DNA from: Streptomyces olivochromogenes
GTDB lineage: Bacteria; Actinomycetota; Actinomycetes; Streptomycetales; Streptomycetaceae
Length of the DNA: 35,452 bases
Direction: 5' to 3'
Assembly (NCBI RefSeq): GCF_001514115.1
Contig: NZ_KQ948495.1
Coordinates: forward strand, 1 to 35,452
The position numbers and the translations under genes are program-made. Each line of letters begins with the position of its first letter. The first letter of the stretch is position 1. Below, one piece after another: positions 32,150 through 35,452 of this stretch. Below the pieces are notes generated by a model that was not told where the DNA came from, did no database searches, and saw nothing but the letters and a program-made list of their open reading frames with translations.

Positions 32150-33364
32150 ATGATCCGTGCATACAAGTTCCTCATGCGGCCCACCGTGGGCCAGGCCGCT
32201 GCGCTCGCCGCGATGCTGGCCGATCACTGCTCGCTCTACAACGGCGCATTGCAGGAACGCCGGGACGCCTACCGGCACGTGTCGAAGACGAGCGTCACGT
32301 ATGGGCAGCAGTCCGCACAGCTCAAGGAGATCCGCGGCTTTGACCCGGAGCGTCAGGGCCGCTGGTCTTTCTCCTCCCAGCAGGCCACCCTGCGCCGGCT
32401 GAACAAGGCGTTCGCCGCGTTCTTCCGCCGGGTCAAGTCCGGTGAGACGCCCGGCTATCCGCGTTTTCGCGGGGTGAACTGGTTCGACACGGTGGAGTTC
32501 CCCAAGGACGGGGACGGCTGCCGCTGGGACTCCACCCCGCACGACCGGGTGACCCGCGTCCGTTTCCAGGGTGTCGGGCATGTCAGGGTCAACCAGCACC
32601 GGCCCGTGGTCGGCAAGGTCAAGACCGTGTCCGTCAAGCGCGAGGGCAAGCGCTGGTACGTCGTCCTCACCGCCGAGCAGGAACCGCCCGAGCCGCTGCC
32701 CAAGACGGGCAGCGTGGTCGGCATCGACATGGGGATAGCCTCATTCCTCACCACCTCCAACGGTGAGCACGTCGCCAATCCCCGCCACGGCCGCAAGGCC
32801 GCTGCGAAGCTCGAAGCAGCGCAGCAGGTCCTGTCCCGTTTCCCGCGTGTGCGCCGCGACAAGCGCACCGCCAACCACCAGCGGGCCGTGGACAATGTTG
32901 CCAAGCTGCACCGCAAAGTCCGCCGCCAGCGGCTCGACCACGCCCACAGGGTCGCTGTTGACCTCGTGCGGGAGCACGACGTCATCGCGCACGAAGACCT
33001 CAAGATCCGCAATATGGTCAAGGCCCCCGCGCCGAAGGCCGATCCTGACCAGCCGGGCAGCTTCCTGCCCAATGGTGCTGCTGCGAAGGCCGGGCTGAAC
33101 CACTCGATCTCGGATGCCGGATGGGGGGTGTTCCTGACGCTCCTGCACGCCAAGGCTGAAAGTGCCGGACGGGAAGTGATCGCCGTGGACCCCCGCAACA
33201 CCTCCCGCACCTGTCCCGAATGCGGGCACGTCGCAGCGGAGAACCGGCCCACCCAGGAGAGGTTCCACTGCGTCTCGTGCGGCCACACCGCGCACGCGGA
33301 CACGGTGGGCGCCCAAAACGTTCTACGGGCCGGGCTGGTCCATCGCGACGCCAACCCGGCATAG
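32150..33364 (+). CDS. tnpB: TnpB RNA-guided endonuclease 2
   Basis: This 404-aa TnpB starts MIRAYKFLMRPTVGQ, a normal TnpB N-terminus, and has RuvC residues Asp193 (VGIDMGIASF), Glu282 (IAHEDLKI) and Asp384 (AHADTVGAQN), plus a zinc ribbon C355-x2-C358 and C374-x2-C377. It looks complete. It differs strongly from TnpB 1, so the elements are not recent copies of each other despite similar ends. ATG at 32150 is preceded by GAAGGGGGG. Confidence 0.92.
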   Translation: MIRAYKFLMRPTVGQAAALAAMLADHCSLYNGALQERRDAYRHVSKTSVTYGQQSAQLKEIRGFDPERQGRWSFSSQQATLRRLNKAFAAFFRRVKSGETPGYPRFRGVNWFDTVEFPKDGDGCRWDSTPHDRVTRVRFQGVGHVRVNQHRPVVGKVKTVSVKREGKRWYVVLTAEQEPPEPLPKTGSVVGIDMGIASFLTTSNGEHVANPRHGRKAAAKLEAAQQVLSRFPRVRRDKRTANHQRAVDNVAKLHRKVRRQRLDHAHRVAVDLVREHDVIAHEDLKIRNMVKAPAPKADPDQPGSFLPNGAAAKAGLNHSISDAGWGVFLTLLHAKAESAGREVIAVDPRNTSRTCPECGHVAAENRPTQERFHCVSCGHTAHADTVGAQNVLRAGLVHRDANPA

Positions 33365-33400
33365 CGAGAAGCCTCCTGGTTTACGAGGGGGAGGAGTCAC
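33365..33400 (+). ncRNA. Predicted reRNA/omega-RNA 3' end of element 2
   Basis: The stop-proximal hairpin and the GGAGGAGTCAC end have the shape of the scaffold end of Streptomyces TnpB guide RNAs. The predicted guide is the flank starting at 33401, GAACAGGTTCTGTCATCG. The RNA would extend upstream into tnpB. Confidence 0.4.
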
Positions 33401-33634
33401 GAACAGGTTCTGTCATCGCCCCAGCCTCCGGCACCGCACGCTCCTGCGCGCGCAACCAGGGAGCGTTTTCCCTGAAGACGACCAAGGCCGCGCACGGCAC
33501 GGGGATTACGATTCCATCAGGATCGAAGTGATCGCCCTGGGCGGCCCGTGCTCGGCATAGAGGCCGCAGCACACCGTGCCTCGACGCACCTTGATCCGGT
33601 CACGGCTCGGTGACACGACAACGCGGGGGAATGC

Positions 33635-34021
33635 ATGCGTGCTCACAGGAAGATCGGCGCGGCGCTGGCGACAGCGGCGCTGGCTGTCGGGTTCGGCGCG
33701 GTGGCGGCTCCGTCCGCCGGTGCCGCCGCGGGCTGTTGGACCAACGACGGCGGCATCAGGTGGTACTGCAACAACGTGTCGGGTGCGCCCGTCTACGGCA
33801 TCATCGGCAACAACCACTCCTACCCCGACTCCGGCAAGATCGTCGGCTACATGTATTCGAACCCGAGCTGGTTCTACTGCAAGGAGGACGGCCAGGCCTG
33901 GGTCGGCGGACCGCACCCGACCCGCTGGCTGATGACCGTCGCCGACAACGGACAGCTGGGATTCATGAAGGACACCGCGATCTACAGCGAGACCGACCCG
34001 GTGCGGGACTGCTACGGCTAG
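33635..34021 (+). CDS. Small exported four-cysteine protein
   Basis: This 128-aa protein has a signal peptide (MRAHRKIGAALATAALAVGFGAV, cleavage likely after AGAAA near residue 32). The mature domain of about 95 residues has four cysteines (GCWTND, WYCNN, WFYCKED, RDCYG) and aromatic residues at regular intervals, 'GIIGNNHSYPDSGKIVGYMYSNP', resembling bacterial SH3-like exported domains. Two disulfides are likely. CGGGGGAATGC precedes the ATG. A hairpin terminator follows. Confidence 0.85.
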   Translation: MRAHRKIGAALATAALAVGFGAVAAPSAGAAAGCWTNDGGIRWYCNNVSGAPVYGIIGNNHSYPDSGKIVGYMYSNPSWFYCKEDGQAWVGGPHPTRWLMTVADNGQLGFMKDTAIYSETDPVRDCYG

Positions 34022-34040
34022 CGGGTCACCTCGTGGAGCT

Positions 34041-34071
34041 CAGGCCCTGACGGGATACGCGTCAGGGCCTG
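34041..34071. terminator. Hairpin terminator between convergent genes
   Basis: CAGGCCCTGAC (34041-34051) pairs perfectly with GTCAGGGCCTG (34061-34071). It lies 20 bases after the exported-protein gene and 56 bases after the end of the convergent membrane-protein gene, so it may serve both. Confidence 0.75.
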
Positions 34072-34126
34072 CCTGATCATGTCGTGCCTGGTCATGTCGT
34101 CTTCGTCGCGGGAAGGCGGGGCGAGT

Positions 34127-34636
34127 TCAGGTGTCCGGGCGGGCCGGCTGGGTGCTGTTGTCGGTGGCGGGCTTGGCGGTGGGCCACTGCGCCAGCGAGA
34201 GCATCGCCATCACCCGGCGGATGAGGTAGAAGGCCAGCGGCAGTTCGACGCACGCCGCGAGCACCGCCGACAGCCACACCCCGGAGGTGCCGAAGGCGAG
34301 CGACACGTCGAACCACGCGTCGCAGATCAACAGCACCGCCGTCGTGGTCGCCGACACGATCACAGCGCGGTGCCGCAGCCACCCGAGCAGCGCTGTGGCC
34401 GCCATCGCGACCATGAGCAGGGCGTCGAATCCGACCCATGTCACGCGCCACTGGCGGACCTCGTACACGGACGGCAGCGTCATCGCCAGCAGGACCGTCC
34501 AGGGGACAAGACCGAGGGCGCAGACGGTGAGCAGCTCCAGCGTGTGGCGCCGGTGCCGGCGTATCCGCTCGGGCAGATCGGCCGCGGCCGCCGGGGCCGC
34601 GGCTTTTTCCTGGGTGCTGGCTTGGGCGTCGCTCAC
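34127..34636 (-). CDS. Four-span membrane protein, unknown function
   Basis: This 169-aa protein has about four membrane segments: LLTVCALGLVPWTVLLAMTL, WVGFDALLMVAMAATALLGWL, VIVSATTTAVLLICDAWFDV and VWLSAVLAACVELPLAFYLI. The N-terminus is short, with a basic stretch (RIRRHRRH) on the cytoplasmic side; the tail is polar. It resembles conserved actinobacterial membrane proteins without assigned function. The GTG start has GGAG nine bases upstream. Confidence 0.8.
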   Translation of the reverse strand: MSDAQASTQEKAAAPAAAADLPERIRRHRRHTLELLTVCALGLVPWTVLLAMTLPSVYEVRQWRVTWVGFDALLMVAMAATALLGWLRHRAVIVSATTTAVLLICDAWFDVSLAFGTSGVWLSAVLAACVELPLAFYLIRRVMAMLSLAQWPTAKPATDNSTQPARPDT

Positions 34637-35008
34637 GTCGGCTGCTCCGTTCTCGTCCGTCCCGGGCGGACAGCGGCGGGGTGCTCCGCCGGCATCGGGC
34701 GGTCAGGTGCCGGTGATGATCCAGCCCGGACCTGCCAGGCTAACCCGCACCCGTCCCGCCCCGGCTCCGGGCCCCTTGATGTGTGGCTTGATGTGCCGCT
34801 TGATGTGCCGCGCGTCCGCAGCAGAGCTGCCGTCGTCCGTCAAGTCCCGAATTCTCCTGCCACGCATTCCAGGGGCATGACTCCTTTCGTCCGCCGGTGC
34901 CTAATAGAGATGCGGGCCCGTTCAACAGCAGCTGGCCCTCACCGAATGGCCGCGAATTTCCCAGGACTGTTCGGAAACCCTGATTATCTCTCACGGAGGA
35001 GAATTCCC
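34637..35008. other. Leader region of the Thr/Lys-rich exported protein
   Basis: No gene is supported. It holds the promoter of the membrane-protein gene on the left, a 9-11-bp repeat of TTGATGTG (34777-34806), the GTCAAGTCCCGAATTC box and an AT-richer stretch before the gene at 35009. Confidence 0.5.
34839..34854 (+). promoter_or_regulatory. GTCAAGTCCCGAATTC box, second exact copy
   Basis: Identical over 16 bases to 1593-1608. It stands 154 bp before the Thr/Lys-rich exported-protein gene. Confidence 0.45.
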
Positions 35009-35446
35009 ATGACCCGCACTTCCCGTACTCAGCGCCTTGTGATGCTTGCCGCCTCGACCGCCCTGGCGGCGGGAGGCGCGCTGATACCCTCCAGCGCTTT
35101 CGCCGCCCCGGCGACGCCGCACACCGGGCCCGTGGCCGCGGTCACGGCAAGCCACCAGGGCCACCAGGCCGCCGAGATCACGGGGCTGGTCAAGAACAGT
35201 ACGACCACCACCACCAAAACGACGGTCAAGAAGGAACTGACCATCAAGGGCCTCAAGATCACCACGATCACCAAGGCGACCAAAATAACCAAGAATTCCA
35301 AGGGTGTCGTGGTCAAGAAGGTCGTCACGACGACCAAGAATGTCAAGTTCATCAAAATCGGTGGAAACGACGGCAACAACAATATCGGTGGAAACGACGG
35401 CAACAACAATATCGGTGGAAACGACGGCAACAACAATAATGAATAA
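35009..35446 (+). CDS. Exported Thr/Lys-rich protein with GGNDGNNN repeats
   Basis: This 145-aa protein has a signal peptide (MTRTSRTQRLVMLAASTALAAG, cleavage likely after AFA-A near residue 32). The mature part is first a Thr/Lys/Val/Ile tract ('STTTTTKTTVKKELTIKG', 'KITKNSKGVVVKKVVTTT'), strongly basic and rich in beta-formers, then three copies of a nine-residue unit IGGNDGNNN. Base composition is less GC-rich than elsewhere. AGGAGGAGAA precedes the ATG. It has the layout of the glycine-rich exported proteins at the other end of the window. No family is recognised; an extracellular fibre or surface-binding role is inference. Confidence 0.8.
   Translation: MTRTSRTQRLVMLAASTALAAGGALIPSSAFAAPATPHTGPVAAVTASHQGHQAAEITGLVKNSTTTTTKTTVKKELTIKGLKITTITKATKITKNSKGVVVKKVVTTTKNVKFIKIGGNDGNNNIGGNDGNNNIGGNDGNNNNE
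35357..35437 (+). repeat. 27-bp coding repeat, three identical units
   Basis: Units at 35357-35383, 35384-35410 and 35411-35437 are identical at the base level, encoding the IGGNDGNNN repeat. Identity suggests recent expansion. Confidence 0.9.
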
Positions 35447-35452
35447 CAGCCG

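Larger units (their letters stand above)
32022..33400 (+). mobile_element. TnpB-only IS200/IS605-type element 2
   Basis: The element carries tnpB without tnpA. Its left end has the hairpin CCCCGGC-TTCA-GCCGGGG (32028-32045) followed by AGGGAAACGCATCC, closely matching element 1. A GCGC-gaa-GCGC hairpin follows at about 32070. The right end, just after the tnpB stop, has CCTCC pairing with GGAGG (33372-33394) and ends GGAGGAGTCAC at 33400. Borders are estimates. Confidence 0.75.

Noticed and set aside
1..35452. tRNA or rRNA genes
   Set aside because: No cloverleaf with conserved TTC-type loop or rRNA-like stretch was noticed in any intergenic space.

Overview
The window looks like a stretch of a Streptomyces chromosome (or a close relative). 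GC is very high, GTG and TTG starts are common, and the content is typical: SpoIIE-type PP2C phosphatases, many TetR/SDR genes, a GH15 enzyme, DUF427, DUF5996, an ECF41 sigma factor and signal peptides ending in A-x-A. Decayed genes, two TnpB elements, a transposase scrap and several minisatellites suggest an accessory region. Everything here was read by eye; no database search was possible.

Layout: (1) 340-2322, three exported low-complexity proteins. Two are glycine-rich; the middle one joins a collagen-like stretch to a helix-turn-helix-like tail. A fourth exported low-complexity protein lies at the far end (35009-35446) and shares an upstream 16-mer with the third. (2) 2387-7644, a 5'-truncated amidohydrolase, two convergent SpoIIE phosphatases (the larger also carries PAS, GAF and a RsbW-like ATPase domain) and an orphan 76-aa LuxR-type regulator. 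(3) 7641-12611, minisatellites, a pair of overlapping membrane-protein genes, a GH15 glucanase/trehalase and an unknown gene. (4) 12685-18230, a mycothiol-dependent-type enzyme, DUF427 and VOC genes, then an SDR-SDR-hydrolase operon ended by a strong terminator and a TetR gene. Four copies of one 18-bp palindrome lie at the divergent promoters and before tetR, which predicts an autoregulated TetR regulon.

(5) 18406-22190, a second divergent TetR unit: tetR, SnoaL-like gene, a low-GC SDR, a wrecked zinc alcohol dehydrogenase and a luciferase-like monooxygenase, with inverted repeats in the divergent promoter. (6) 22675-24211, a carboxymuconolactone decarboxylase/AhpD gene followed by an ECF41 sigma gene, with a textbook ECF41 promoter (TGTCACA-16-CGTC) before the first gene. 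(7) 24317-26891, a membrane protein, a truncated polymerase-like gene, a twice-frameshifted Tpg-like HTH gene and a tiny hydrophobic protein. (8) 26962-33400, two TnpB-only IS200/IS605-type elements with intact RuvC residues, flanking an unknown acidic protein, an IS5-type remnant, an NmrA-like protein, DUF5996 and a TMEM175-type channel. (9) 33635-35446, a small four-cysteine exported protein, a membrane protein and the Thr/Lys-rich exported protein.

The best candidates for new biology are the exported HTH-collagen protein and its relatives with a shared upstream box, the polymerase-like/Tpg-like remnant pair, and the two orphan TnpB elements whose predicted guides can be read off the flanks.
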